NCBI GenBank assembly: GCA_030433005.1
Contig: JAUILQ010000021.1
Location: forward strand, 28,922-92,921
Length of the DNA stretch: 64,000 nucleotides
Source: Alphaproteobacteria bacterium
GTDB lineage: Bacteria; Pseudomonadota; Alphaproteobacteria; Kiloniellales; DSM-21159
Direction: 5' to 3'
Shown: positions 49,044-57,459 of the stretch, in pieces
Layout: every line of letters begins with the position of its first letter
How positions within the stretch are numbered: the stretch's first letter is position 1
Made by a program: the position numbers and the translations under genes
Notes under the pieces: model-generated
The model's input: the letters and a program-made list of their open reading frames with translations, nothing else
Databases searched by the model: none
What the model was told of the DNA's origin: nothing

Positions 49044-50195
49044 TTGAGCGCAGCCCTGCTGGAACCCTTGACGCTGAAGGGCGTCACCCTGCCGAACCGA
49101 ATCGTGATCTCGCCGATGCAGCAGTACATGGCCGGGCGCGACGGCCTCGCCCGCGACTGGCACTTCGTGCACCTGGCCAAGATGGCGGTCGGCGGCGCCG
49201 GTCTGGTCTTCACCGAGGCCCTGGCGATCGAGCCCGACGCGCGCGTCACCTACCACGACCTCGGGATCTGGAGCGACGACCACCTGGAGGGCCTGAAGCG
49301 CTTGGCCGGCGGCATCGCCGACCACGGCGCGGTGCCCGCCACCCAGCTGATCCATGCCGGCCGCAAGGCCAGCGTCGCGCCGCCCTACCACGGCTTCGAG
49401 CCGCTGTCGGAGAAGGACGAGGCCGAGCGCGGCGAGAAGCCCTGGCCGGTGGTCGCGGCCTCGGCGCTGGAGGCCAACCCGGGCTGGCCGGTGCCGCGCG
49501 CGCTGAGCCGCGACGAGATCAAGCGGCTGCTCGAGCGCTTCGCCGAGTGCACGAAGCGCGCCCGCAAGGCCGGTTTCCGCGTGCTCGACATGCACGGCGC
49601 CCACGGCTACCTGATCCACAGCTTCCTGTCGCCGCTGTCGAACACGCGCGACGACGAGTACGGCGGGGACCTGGCCGGGCGCATGCGCTTCGCGCTGGAG
49701 GTCGCCGACGCGGTGCGCTCGGAGTGGCCGGCGGAGCTGCCGTTCTTCTATCGCCTGTCGTGCATCGACGACGCCGAGGGCGGGTGGACGCTGGACGACA
49801 GCGTCGCCCTGTCGCGCGAGCTCGCCGCGCACGGCGTCGACGTCATCGACTGCTCCTCCGGCGGCCTCGGGCGGCGCACCACGCCGCTGATCATCCCGCG
49901 CGAGCCGGGCTACCAGGTGCCCTTCGCGGCGCGCATCCGGGCGGAGGCGAAGGTCCCGACGATGGCGGTCGGCCTGATCATGGACCCGCACCACGCCAAC
50001 GAGATCGTCGAGTCGGGCCAGGCCGACCTCATCGCCATCGGCCGGGAGGCGCTGAACAACCCGAACTGGGGCGTCCAGGCGCAGGTCGCCCTGAAGGGCA
50101 CCGACGCCTACGAGACCGAATGGCCGAAGTCCTACGCCTGGTGGCTGCACCGGCGGGCCAAGGCCCTGGAGGCTTCGGCCGCCAAGCGCCAGTAA
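49044..50195 (+). CDS. Old yellow enzyme family NADH:flavin oxidoreductase
   Basis: 383-residue FMN-dependent TIM-barrel reductase. Motifs: LPNRIVISPMQQYMAGRDGL at the N-terminus, TQLIHAGRKAS, the substrate/FMN stretch HGAHGYLIHSFLSPLSNTRD, and a final phosphate-binding LIAIGREALNNPNW. Resembles YqjM/xenobiotic reductase types, which reduce activated C=C bonds with NADPH. Start is TTG 49044 with GGAGG upstream. Divergent from dctQ and 115 bp before dctP. It may reduce an unsaturated side chain of the compound brought in by the TRAP system. Confidence 0.92.
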   Translation: MSAALLEPLTLKGVTLPNRIVISPMQQYMAGRDGLARDWHFVHLAKMAVGGAGLVFTEALAIEPDARVTYHDLGIWSDDHLEGLKRLAGGIADHGAVPATQLIHAGRKASVAPPYHGFEPLSEKDEAERGEKPWPVVAASALEANPGWPVPRALSRDEIKRLLERFAECTKRARKAGFRVLDMHGAHGYLIHSFLSPLSNTRDDEYGGDLAGRMRFALEVADAVRSEWPAELPFFYRLSCIDDAEGGWTLDDSVALSRELAAHGVDVIDCSSGGLGRRTTPLIIPREPGYQVPFAARIRAEAKVPTMAVGLIMDPHHANEIVESGQADLIAIGREALNNPNWGVQAQVALKGTDAYETEWPKSYAWWLHRRAKALEASAAKRQ

Positions 50196-50310
50196 CCGAA
50201 CGGACGGCCGCCGGCGGGGAGCCCGCGGCCCGATCCAGGCCGGTCCCGGTCCGTCGGGACCCGGCCGCAACGAGGATCCTCGGATCCATTGTGCAGGGAG
50301 AACAGGGAAC

Positions 50311-51447
50311 ATGATCAAGAAATTGCTCAGCTCGGCCACGGTGGTCGCGCTCTGCGCGACCGCCGGGACGGCCGGGGCCGAGACCTTCTCGGCGAACAAC
50401 TTCCTCGACGCCAGCCATCCCTTCTCGGTCGAGAACTACACCAACTGGGCCAAGGACGTCGGCGAGCGCACCAACGGCGAGGTCGAGTTCGACGTCTTCC
50501 TCGGCGGCGTGCTGCTCGGCGGCCGCGCCTCGATGAGCGGCACGGCCGACGGCGTCGCCCAGGTCGCCTACCACGCCGGCACCTACACGCCCGCGGAGCT
50601 GCCGCTGACCAACATCATCTCCGAGCTGGCCTTCCTCACCGACAACTTCTACGCCCTCGCCGCCGCCTCGACGGTGATGTCCTTCACCCACCCGGCGCTG
50701 CTGCAGGAGTACAAGCAGAACGGCGTGGTCTTCGGCGGCGGCTACGGCACGCCGATCTACTACCTGATCTGCAACCAGCCGATCCGCTCCGCGGCCGACC
50801 TGGAAGGCAAGCGCGTGCGCATGCCCGGAGGCATCTGGGACCGCTGGGCCACCGCCATGGGCGCGGTCTCGGTCAACGTGCCCTCGAGCGAGATCTACAC
50901 CGGCCTCGACCGCGGCACCCTCGACTGCGGCGTCAACCCGCTCGATTCGCTGCTCTCGCGCAGCTACTGGGACGTCGCCAAGTACGTGCCGATGGTGCCG
51001 CTCGGCTCCTACTACTCGGGTCCGATGTGGGCCTACGACATCGAGTTCTGGCAGTCGCGCACGCCCGAGCAGCGCGCCGCAATGCTCGAGGAGTCGGCCA
51101 AGGCCTTCATCCGCTCCGCGCTGCTCTACCTGGAGAACACCGACAAGGCGGTGACCCAGGGCGAGGCCGAGCACGGCATGGAGTTCATCGAGGTCGACCC
51201 GGCCCTGATGGCCAAGCACCAGGAGTTCGTCGAGACCGACGCCCAGAATCTGGTCGAGCTGGCGCAGAGCCAGTACGGCGTCAGCGAGGAGCTGGCCAAC
51301 GACCTGGTCGACACCTTCAAGGCGCTGGTCGCCGAGTGGGAGACCAAGCTGGAGGGCGTCGACTACCAGGACAAGGAGGCCCTGACGAAGCTGTTCCTCG
51401 AGGACATCTACCAGAAGGTCGACCCGGCGACCTACGGCATGAACTGA
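50311..51447 (+). CDS. TRAP transporter solute-binding protein (DctP family)
   Basis: 378-residue periplasmic protein with a clear signal peptide (MIKKLLSSATVVALCATAGT, cut after AGAET). Mature stretches: HPFSVENYTNWAKDVGERTN, DLEGKRVRMPGGIWDRWATA, and SEIYTGLDRGTLDCGVNPLD, where DctP proteins bind a carboxylate through the arginine. Belongs to the TRAP C4-dicarboxylate superfamily but is only distantly like the DctP at 37366. A GC-rich hairpin at 51489-51518 ends the transcript, so it is expressed separately from dctM. Confidence 0.92.
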   Translation: MIKKLLSSATVVALCATAGTAGAETFSANNFLDASHPFSVENYTNWAKDVGERTNGEVEFDVFLGGVLLGGRASMSGTADGVAQVAYHAGTYTPAELPLTNIISELAFLTDNFYALAAASTVMSFTHPALLQEYKQNGVVFGGGYGTPIYYLICNQPIRSAADLEGKRVRMPGGIWDRWATAMGAVSVNVPSSEIYTGLDRGTLDCGVNPLDSLLSRSYWDVAKYVPMVPLGSYYSGPMWAYDIEFWQSRTPEQRAAMLEESAKAFIRSALLYLENTDKAVTQGEAEHGMEFIEVDPALMAKHQEFVETDAQNLVELAQSQYGVSEELANDLVDTFKALVAEWETKLEGVDYQDKEALTKLFLEDIYQKVDPATYGMN

Positions 51448-51488
51448 GGCGCCGCCGGGCGCAGCCGCGCCCGGCCCCCTCGCGAAGG

Positions 51489-51518
51489 CGCCCGGCCTCC
51501 CTGCAGGGAGGCCGGGCG
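51489..51518. terminator. Bidirectional terminator between dctP and the XRE-cupin gene
   Basis: CGCCCGGCCTCCC (51489-51501) and GGGAGGCCGGGCG (51506-51518) form a perfect 13-bp stem with a TGCA loop. It lies between two converging genes, 41 bp after the dctP stop and 21 bp before the other stop. A T-run is weak on both strands. Confidence 0.75.
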
Positions 51519-51539
51519 TCGCGTTTCCGGCGTCCGCGA

Positions 51540-52178
51540 TCAGTAGAAGGGCGGCGAGGTCACCCAGATCAGCCGGGCGACGCTCTTGCCCGGATTGTAG
51601 GAGCGGTGCGGCAGCTCGCTCTTGAATCGGAAGGAGTCGCCGCGCCGCAGGTGGAAGTGCCGCTCGCCGACCCAGAGGTCGAGCTTGCCCTCCAGCATGA
51701 GGCCGCACTCCTCCCCCGGATGGGAATAGCTCTCGCCGCCGGTCGAGCCGCCGGGCTCGATGTTGACGAGCAGCATCTGCAACGCGCCCGAGAGGTCGGG
51801 CGTCAGCAGCTCCTTCTTCAGCTTCTTGTGCGGCAGGTCGAGCTTGCGACCGGCGCCGCGCCGCACGATGACGTCGCGCTCCTCGCGCGGCGGCACCGTG
51901 CCGTCGTTGAAGAACCACAGAGGCGAGACGCCGACCGCCCCGGAGATCGCCTGCAGCGAGCGCAGCGAGGGCGACGAGGTGCCGCGCTCGATCTGGCTCA
52001 GCAGCCCGATCGACAGGCCGGCGGCTTCCGAGAGCTGCTTGAGCGACATGTGCTTGGCCCGGCGCAGGTCGCGGACCTGCTGGCCGACCCAGCGCTCTGA
52101 GTCCTCGCCGGCCTCGGCGACAAACTGCTGCCGGACGCTCTTGAGATCCGGCTCGTCCGCGGATTGCTTGTCAGACAT
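51540..52178 (-). CDS. XRE family regulator with cupin domain (PuuR/SutR-like)
   Basis: 212-residue regulator. Helix-turn-helix at about residues 30-88 (WVGQQVRDLRRAKHMSLKQL, SEAAGLSIGLLSQIERGTSS). C-terminal cupin at about 135-205 (GGESYSHPGEECGLMLEGKL, GDSFRFKSELPHRSYNPG). Similar proteins regulate uptake and breakdown of amines, amino acids and amides. ATG 52178 is chosen; the open frame to 52259 covers its own promoter box. Divergent from dctM-hyuA-hyuB-oxidase-GGT by 200 bp and probably the controller of that operon. Confidence 0.91.
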   Translation of the reverse strand: MSDKQSADEPDLKSVRQQFVAEAGEDSERWVGQQVRDLRRAKHMSLKQLSEAAGLSIGLLSQIERGTSSPSLRSLQAISGAVGVSPLWFFNDGTVPPREERDVIVRRGAGRKLDLPHKKLKKELLTPDLSGALQMLLVNIEPGGSTGGESYSHPGEECGLMLEGKLDLWVGERHFHLRRGDSFRFKSELPHRSYNPGKSVARLIWVTSPPFY

Positions 52179-52189
52179 GGTCCCCCGAG

Positions 52190-52210
52190 AATGAAATATC
52201 CATTTGCAAA
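52190..52210. promoter_or_regulatory. AATGAAAT-A-TCC-N4-GCAAA box before the XRE-cupin gene
   Basis: Starts 12 bp upstream of the regulator ATG, in a strongly AT-rich patch. The same box (one base shorter) lies upstream of the first hyuA at 46951-46970. Suggests autoregulation and joint control of both oxoprolinase modules. Confidence 0.45.
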
Positions 52211-52335
52211 GTTCAATTTTGTTTCTTACGATTCTAATCGTGTGATGGTGAAAATCCAAAGAGTTTTTGGAACCTATGGTTGTATCCGGCGACCGTCTCG
52301 CTCGCCGGGTAGCGCGGTTCCGTCCCCCCTTTCCT

Positions 52336-52365
52336 GGCGCCGCGTCGTTCGCGGCGCCGCGAACG
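52336..52365 (+). promoter_or_regulatory. Two overlapping, mutually exclusive hairpins in the dctM leader
   Basis: GGCGCCGC and GCGGCGCC (52336-52343, 52351-52358) form one 8-bp stem with a 7-base loop. The sequence CGTTCGCGGCGCCGCGAACG (52346-52365) is a perfect palindrome that would form an alternative. They share bases, so only one can form. They end 13 bp before the dctM start and could affect its ribosome site; this is inference. Confidence 0.45.
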
Positions 52366-52378
52366 AAGGTTGATCGGT

Positions 52379-53686
52379 ATGGACCGCGTTGAGGTCGGCC
52401 TGGCCGGAATCGCTGTGCTGCTGCTGCTGCTGGCGCTGCGCGTGCCGATCGGCGTGGGGCTGGCTGTCGTCGCCTTCTTCGGCGTCGTCATCGTCTTCAA
52501 CGAGAACGTGGCCTTCGGGCTGCTCAGCAACGTCCCCTACGAGTTCATCGGCGACTGGTCGCTGTCGGCGGTGCCGATGTTCATGTTCATGGGCTTCCTG
52601 GCGACCGAGATGAAGCTGACCAGCGCGCTGTTCGCCGCCATGCGCGTGCTGCTCGCCGGCCTGCCCGGCAGCCTGGCTGTCTCCAGCGTCTCGGCCTGCG
52701 CCCTGTTCGCCGCTGCCTCCGGCTCGTCGGTCGCGACCTCGGCCTCGATGAGCCGGATCGCCGTGCCGGAGATGCTCAAGCTCGGCTACAACCCGGGACT
52801 GGCCTCGGGCGCCGTGGCCTCGGCCGGCACCCTCGGCTCGCTGATCCCGCCGTCGATCCTGATGGTGCTGTTCGGCATCTTCGCCGAGGTCTCGATCGGC
52901 AAGCTGTTCGCCGCCGGCATCCTGCCCGGCCTGCTGTCGGCCGTGATGTTCTGCATCATGATCATCATCCGCGCCAAGCTGACGCCCAGCCTGGCGCCCG
53001 ACATGAGCGAGCGGCCAGGCTGGCACGACCGGCTCTGGGCGATCCGCCAGATCTGGCCGCTGCCGGTGCTGGTGGTCGGCGTGCTCGGCGGCATCTATGC
53101 CGGCATCTTCACCCCGACCGAGGCCGGCGCCGTCGGCTGCGGCCTGACCGCCCTGATCGCGCTGCTGCAGGGCCGCTTCTCGCTGGCCGCCGCCTGGACC
53201 GCGGCGAAGCAGGCCGTCGAGGGCACCGCCTCGATCTTCATCATCGCCGTCGGCGCCGGTCTGTTCGCGCGCTTCATGGCGCTGACCGGGGTGCCGGAGT
53301 ACCTGGCCGACATCTTCGTCTCGACCGGCGGCTCGCCGCTGCTGCTGATCCTGCAGCTCTCGCTGCTGTTCCTGCTGCTCGGCTGCTTCATCGATTCGAT
53401 CGGCATCATGCTGCTGACGCTGCCGATCATCCTGCCGCTGCTGCACGAGGCCAACGTCGACCTGATCTGGTTCGGCGTCCTGGTCATCAAGCTGCTGGAG
53501 ATCGGCCTGGTGACCCCGCCGGTCGGCCTCAACGTCTTCGTCATGAAATCGTCGCTCGGCAACCTGGTCACGCTGCCCCAGATCTTCAAAGGCGTGCTGT
53601 GGTTCATCGTCGTCGACATCGTCACGCTCGGCATCCTGATCGCCTTTCCGTCGATCTCGCTCTGGCTGCCGTCGCTGATGCAGTAG
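52379..53686 (+). CDS. TRAP transporter large permease subunit (DctM)
   Basis: 435-residue membrane protein with about 12-13 helices. Typical stretches: LLALRVPIGVGLAVVAFFGV, ACALFAAASGSSVATSASMS, SAGTLGSLIPPSILMVLFGI, GIFTPTEAGAVGCG and EIGLVTPPVGLNVFVMKSSL. ATG 52379 is preferred to a TTG three codons earlier. It needs a DctQ and DctP; the candidates are dctQ at 48245 (opposite strand) and dctP at 50311. First gene of a five-gene operon with hyuA, hyuB, an oxidase and a gamma-glutamyltransferase. Confidence 0.93.
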   Translation: MDRVEVGLAGIAVLLLLLALRVPIGVGLAVVAFFGVVIVFNENVAFGLLSNVPYEFIGDWSLSAVPMFMFMGFLATEMKLTSALFAAMRVLLAGLPGSLAVSSVSACALFAAASGSSVATSASMSRIAVPEMLKLGYNPGLASGAVASAGTLGSLIPPSILMVLFGIFAEVSIGKLFAAGILPGLLSAVMFCIMIIIRAKLTPSLAPDMSERPGWHDRLWAIRQIWPLPVLVVGVLGGIYAGIFTPTEAGAVGCGLTALIALLQGRFSLAAAWTAAKQAVEGTASIFIIAVGAGLFARFMALTGVPEYLADIFVSTGGSPLLLILQLSLLFLLLGCFIDSIGIMLLTLPIILPLLHEANVDLIWFGVLVIKLLEIGLVTPPVGLNVFVMKSSLGNLVTLPQIFKGVLWFIVVDIVTLGILIAFPSISLWLPSLMQ

Positions 53687-53765
53687 GTCCGGCTGGCGCA
53701 CGCCGCCGGGAGCGGCCGTGCGAGCGCCGGGCCTTCGTCCTGGTCAATTCTGGAAGGAGTCCTCG

Positions 53766-55778
53766 ATGCGGGTAGGTGTTGAAGTCGGTGGCACATTCAC
53801 GGACCTGGTGGCGGTCGACGGCGACCGCATCGTCGTGACCAAGGTCCGCAGCACGCCGAAGAGCCCCGACATCGGTGCCCTGAACGCGGTCGAGCAGGCC
53901 GGCCTCGACCTCGGTTCGGTCGTCGACCTGGCGCACGGCTCGACCGTCGCCACCAACGCCGTGCTGGAGCGCAAGGGCGCGCGCATCGCCTTCGTCACCA
54001 CCGAGGGCTTCCGCGACGTCCTGTTCCTGCAGCGCCACGACCGCCGCTCGATCTACGACATCCGCTATCACAAGCCGGACCCGGTGATGGCGCGGCGCGA
54101 CTGCTTCGAGGTCGACGAGCGCATGCTCGCCGACGGCAGCGTCGCGCGGCCGCTCGACGAGGCGGCCGTTCGCGACGACCTGGTGCCTCGCCTCAAGGCG
54201 GGCAACTACGAGGCGGTCGCGATCTGCCTGCTCAACACCTACGCCAACCCGGCCCACGAGGAGCGCCTCGCCGAAATCCTGCAGGCGGCGCTGCCCGACC
54301 TGCTGGTCACCCGCTCCAGCGAGATCGTCCGCGTGTTCCGCGAGTTCGAGCGCGCATCGACGACCAGCCTCTCGGCCTACGTGCAGCCGGTCATCGACCG
54401 CTACCTCGGCCGCTTCGAGAGCAGCCTCGCCGACCAGGGCTTCAAGGGCCACCTGACGGTGATGCAGTCGAACGGCGGCCGCCTGCCGGCCTCGGCGATG
54501 CGGCGCAGCGCCATCACGGCGCTGTTCTCCGGCCCCGCAGCCGGCGTCGTCGGGGCGGCGCGCCAGGCCGGCAAGTCCGGCTTCGAGAACCTCATCACCT
54601 TCGACATGGGCGGCACCTCGACCGACGTCTGCCTGGTCGAGAAGGGCGTGCCGGCGCTGACCATGGAGACCGAGATCGGCGGCCTGCCGGTGCTGACCCC
54701 GGTGCTCGACATCGTCACGGTCGGCGGCGGCGGCGGCTCGATCGCCTGGATCGACGACGGCGGCATGCTGCGCGTCGGCCCGCAGAGCGCGGGCGCCGAC
54801 CCGGGCCCGGCCTGCTACGGCTTCGGCGGCGAGCTGCCGACCGTGACCGACGCCCAGGTGGTGCGCGGCGCGGTCCGGCCCGAGGCCTTCCTGGGCGGCA
54901 AGATGCAGATCGACGTCGAGGCCGCGCGCAGGGCCTTCGAGGGCATCGCCAAGCACTTCGGCATGTCGATCGACGAGGCCGCCGAGAGCGTCGTCAAGCT
55001 GGTCAACTCCAACATCGTGCGCGCCATCCAGCTGGTCTCGACCGAGCGCGGCCGCGACCCGCGCGACTACGCGCTGATGCCGTTCGGCGGCGGCGGCCCG
55101 CTGCACGCCGCCTCGATCGCCGAGGAGCTCGGCATCGGCACGATCTGCGTGCCGCCGAACCCCGGCGTCATCTCGGCCTACGGCCTGCTCGCCTCGGACT
55201 TCGTGAAGTTCGCCAGCCAGACCCAGAAAATGCCGATGGAGGCCGGCCCGAGCGAGGCCGCGACGATCTTCCGCAAGCTGCGCGACGAGCTGACCGGCGA
55301 GTTCCGCGAGATGGGGCTCGACCCAGCGAAGCTGCAGTTTACCTTCACCGCCGACATGCGCTTCGTCGGACAGGCCTTCGAGCTCGGCGTCGAGCTGCCG
55401 GCCGACCGCCTCGACGGCCTCGAGATCGAGGACTTCCGCAAGGGCTTCGAGGAGGCGCACTACCGCATGTTCTACCACGGCATCGGCGCCAACCGGCCGA
55501 TCGAGATCGTCTCGCTGCGCGCCGGCGCGACCTATCCCGCCGAGTACGTGCCGGAGATGCGGGCCAGCGGCGAGGCCGAGGGCAGCGCCGCCGAGCACCC
55601 GGTGTTCGACGGCGGCCGCTGGACCGACTACAGCCACCTGACGAGCGGCGCGCTGGTCCCGGGGCTGAAGATCGGCGAACCGACGATCATCGAGGGCGCC
55701 ACCGCGACCACGCTGGTCCCCGAAGGCTGGCAGGCCGAGCTCGACGCCGCCAGCAATCTCGTCATGAGGAGGAACTAA
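53766..55778 (+). CDS. Hydantoinase A/5-oxoprolinase alpha-type ATPase subunit (second copy)
   Basis: 670-residue HyuA-family protein. Motifs: VGVEVGGTFTDLVAVDGDRI at the start, LAHGSTVATNAVLERKG, ITFDMGGTSTDVCLVEKGVP, and GPQSAGADPGPACYGFGG. ATG 53766 has GGAAGGAG upstream. It is paralogous to the copy at 44837-46897 but only moderately similar outside the motifs. It lies 79 bp after dctM and 3 bp before its HyuB partner, so the imported substrate is probably a cyclic amide such as 5-oxoproline or a hydantoin. Confidence 0.93.
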   Translation: MRVGVEVGGTFTDLVAVDGDRIVVTKVRSTPKSPDIGALNAVEQAGLDLGSVVDLAHGSTVATNAVLERKGARIAFVTTEGFRDVLFLQRHDRRSIYDIRYHKPDPVMARRDCFEVDERMLADGSVARPLDEAAVRDDLVPRLKAGNYEAVAICLLNTYANPAHEERLAEILQAALPDLLVTRSSEIVRVFREFERASTTSLSAYVQPVIDRYLGRFESSLADQGFKGHLTVMQSNGGRLPASAMRRSAITALFSGPAAGVVGAARQAGKSGFENLITFDMGGTSTDVCLVEKGVPALTMETEIGGLPVLTPVLDIVTVGGGGGSIAWIDDGGMLRVGPQSAGADPGPACYGFGGELPTVTDAQVVRGAVRPEAFLGGKMQIDVEAARRAFEGIAKHFGMSIDEAAESVVKLVNSNIVRAIQLVSTERGRDPRDYALMPFGGGGPLHAASIAEELGIGTICVPPNPGVISAYGLLASDFVKFASQTQKMPMEAGPSEAATIFRKLRDELTGEFREMGLDPAKLQFTFTADMRFVGQAFELGVELPADRLDGLEIEDFRKGFEEAHYRMFYHGIGANRPIEIVSLRAGATYPAEYVPEMRASGEAEGSAAEHPVFDGGRWTDYSHLTSGALVPGLKIGEPTIIEGATATTLVPEGWQAELDAASNLVMRRN

Positions 55779-55781
55779 GCC

Positions 55782-57455
55782 ATGAAGATCAACGCGCTCG
55801 ACTACGCCGTGATCAGTCAGGGCATCCAGGCGGCCGCCCGCGAGATGGGCGTCAAGCTGATCCGCTCGGCCTACTCGACCATCCTGCGCGAGGCCCGCGA
55901 CGGCTCGGCCGCCCTGCTCGACGCACAGGGCCGGACCATCGCCCAGGCCGAGCTGATCCCGATGCAGCTCGGCACGATCGACGCGATCGTGCAGCCCTGC
56001 CTGGAGCTCTATCCGCCGGAGACCCTGGTCGAGGGCGACTTCCTGATCAACAACCACCCCTATCACGGCGGCCAGCACCTGCAGGACGTCTTCATCTTCA
56101 ACCCGATCTTCTACGAGGGCGAGCTGATCGGCTTCGGCGCCAGCGTCGCACACCATCTCGACCTCGGCGGCGGCAGCGCCGGCCTCAACCCGAACGCCTC
56201 CGACGTCTACCAGGAAGGCATCCTGATCCCGCCGTCGAAGTACAACATGGAGCGCGACTGGAACGGCGGCCCCTTCGAGCGCCTGATCGCCGCCAACATC
56301 CGCGTGCCGAGCCAGACGATCGGCGACTTCAACGCCCAGTTCGCCGCCAACTTCATGGGCGGCGGCCGGCTCAAGGAGCTCTGCGCCAAGCACGGCCTCG
56401 CGGCGGTTCGCGAGACCATGGAGGAGATGCTCAACTACACGGAGCGGCGCGTGCGCGCCGCCATCCAGGAGGTGCCGGACGGCGTCTACACCGGCGAGGA
56501 CTGCATCGACGACGCCGGCTTCGACGGCGACGACCCGATCTGGATCCGCGCCAAGGTGACGATCGAGGGCGACAGCGTCGACATCGACTTCGAGGGCACC
56601 GACGGCCAGGTCTCCTCCAACATCAACTGCCCCTTCGCCTCGACCCAGTCGGTCGCGCTGTCCGCCATCAAGGTCGTGCTGACCGGCTCCGACGTGCCCT
56701 TCAACTCCGGCCTGCGCCGGCCGATCACCTTCCGCGCGCCCTACGGCTCGGTGCTCAACCCGAAGCCGCCGGCCCCGGTGCGCGCGCGCATGGTCCCGGC
56801 CTACCGCGCCTACGACGCGATCATGAAGGCCCTGGCCAAGGCGGTGCCCGAGAAGGTCACGGCGATGGGCTTCGACTGCACGACCATCGCCTGCCTGGCG
56901 CACTTCGGCGAGAACGGCTACGCCGTGCACATCGAGCCTTACGGCGGCGGCTTCGGCGGCAGCCTGGAGAGCGACGGCTGCGACGCCATCGACAACCAGC
57001 TGTCGAACTGCGCCAACACGCCGGTCGAGGCCCTGGACGGCGGCTACGACTTCTTCCGCATCAAGTCCTACGGCATGGTCGCCGACTCCTTCGGCCACGG
57101 CCGGCATCGCGGCGGCGCGGGCTTCCTGAGGACCTACGAGATCCTCAAGGACGGCGCCAAGTTCGCGATCTACTCCGACCACCACAAGTTCGCCCCCGGC
57201 GGCCTGTTCGGCGGCGGCGAGGGCACGATGGGCTACTGCCACGTCAAGCGCGGCAACGAGGTCATCGTGGTCGGCTCGAAGAACCTCGTGCCGCTCAAGA
57301 AGGGCGACGTCGTCGAGGTCTTCTGCGGCGGCGGCGGGGGCTACGGCGACCCGGCCGAGCGGTCGCGCGACGACGTCGAGCGCGACGTCGCCGAGGGCCT
57401 GCTGAGCCGCGAGCAGGCGGCGCGTCACTACGGCCTGTCGACCGCCGCCGAATAG
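55782..57455 (+). CDS. Hydantoinase B/5-oxoprolinase beta-type subunit (second copy)
   Basis: 557-residue HyuB-family protein. Family stretches: YSTILREARDGSAALLDAQG, FLINNHPYHGGQHLQDVFIF, FGASVAHHLDLGGGSAGLNP, and a C-terminal GGGGGYGDPAERSRDDVERD. It forms the catalytic complex with HyuA directly upstream. HPYHGGQHL replaces the more usual DPYxGGxH of oxoprolinases and differs from the first copy (NDPYSGAQH), hinting at a different substrate. Confidence 0.93.
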   Translation: MKINALDYAVISQGIQAAAREMGVKLIRSAYSTILREARDGSAALLDAQGRTIAQAELIPMQLGTIDAIVQPCLELYPPETLVEGDFLINNHPYHGGQHLQDVFIFNPIFYEGELIGFGASVAHHLDLGGGSAGLNPNASDVYQEGILIPPSKYNMERDWNGGPFERLIAANIRVPSQTIGDFNAQFAANFMGGGRLKELCAKHGLAAVRETMEEMLNYTERRVRAAIQEVPDGVYTGEDCIDDAGFDGDDPIWIRAKVTIEGDSVDIDFEGTDGQVSSNINCPFASTQSVALSAIKVVLTGSDVPFNSGLRRPITFRAPYGSVLNPKPPAPVRARMVPAYRAYDAIMKALAKAVPEKVTAMGFDCTTIACLAHFGENGYAVHIEPYGGGFGGSLESDGCDAIDNQLSNCANTPVEALDGGYDFFRIKSYGMVADSFGHGRHRGGAGFLRTYEILKDGAKFAIYSDHHKFAPGGLFGGGEGTMGYCHVKRGNEVIVVGSKNLVPLKKGDVVEVFCGGGGGYGDPAERSRDDVERDVAEGLLSREQAARHYGLSTAAE

Positions 57456-57459
57456 CGGC

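Noticed and set aside
46974..50399. Open frame of about 1140 codons on the minus strand spanning MFS, dctQ and the OYE gene
   Set aside because: It overlaps recognised genes in other frames and both strands and carries no family signature.
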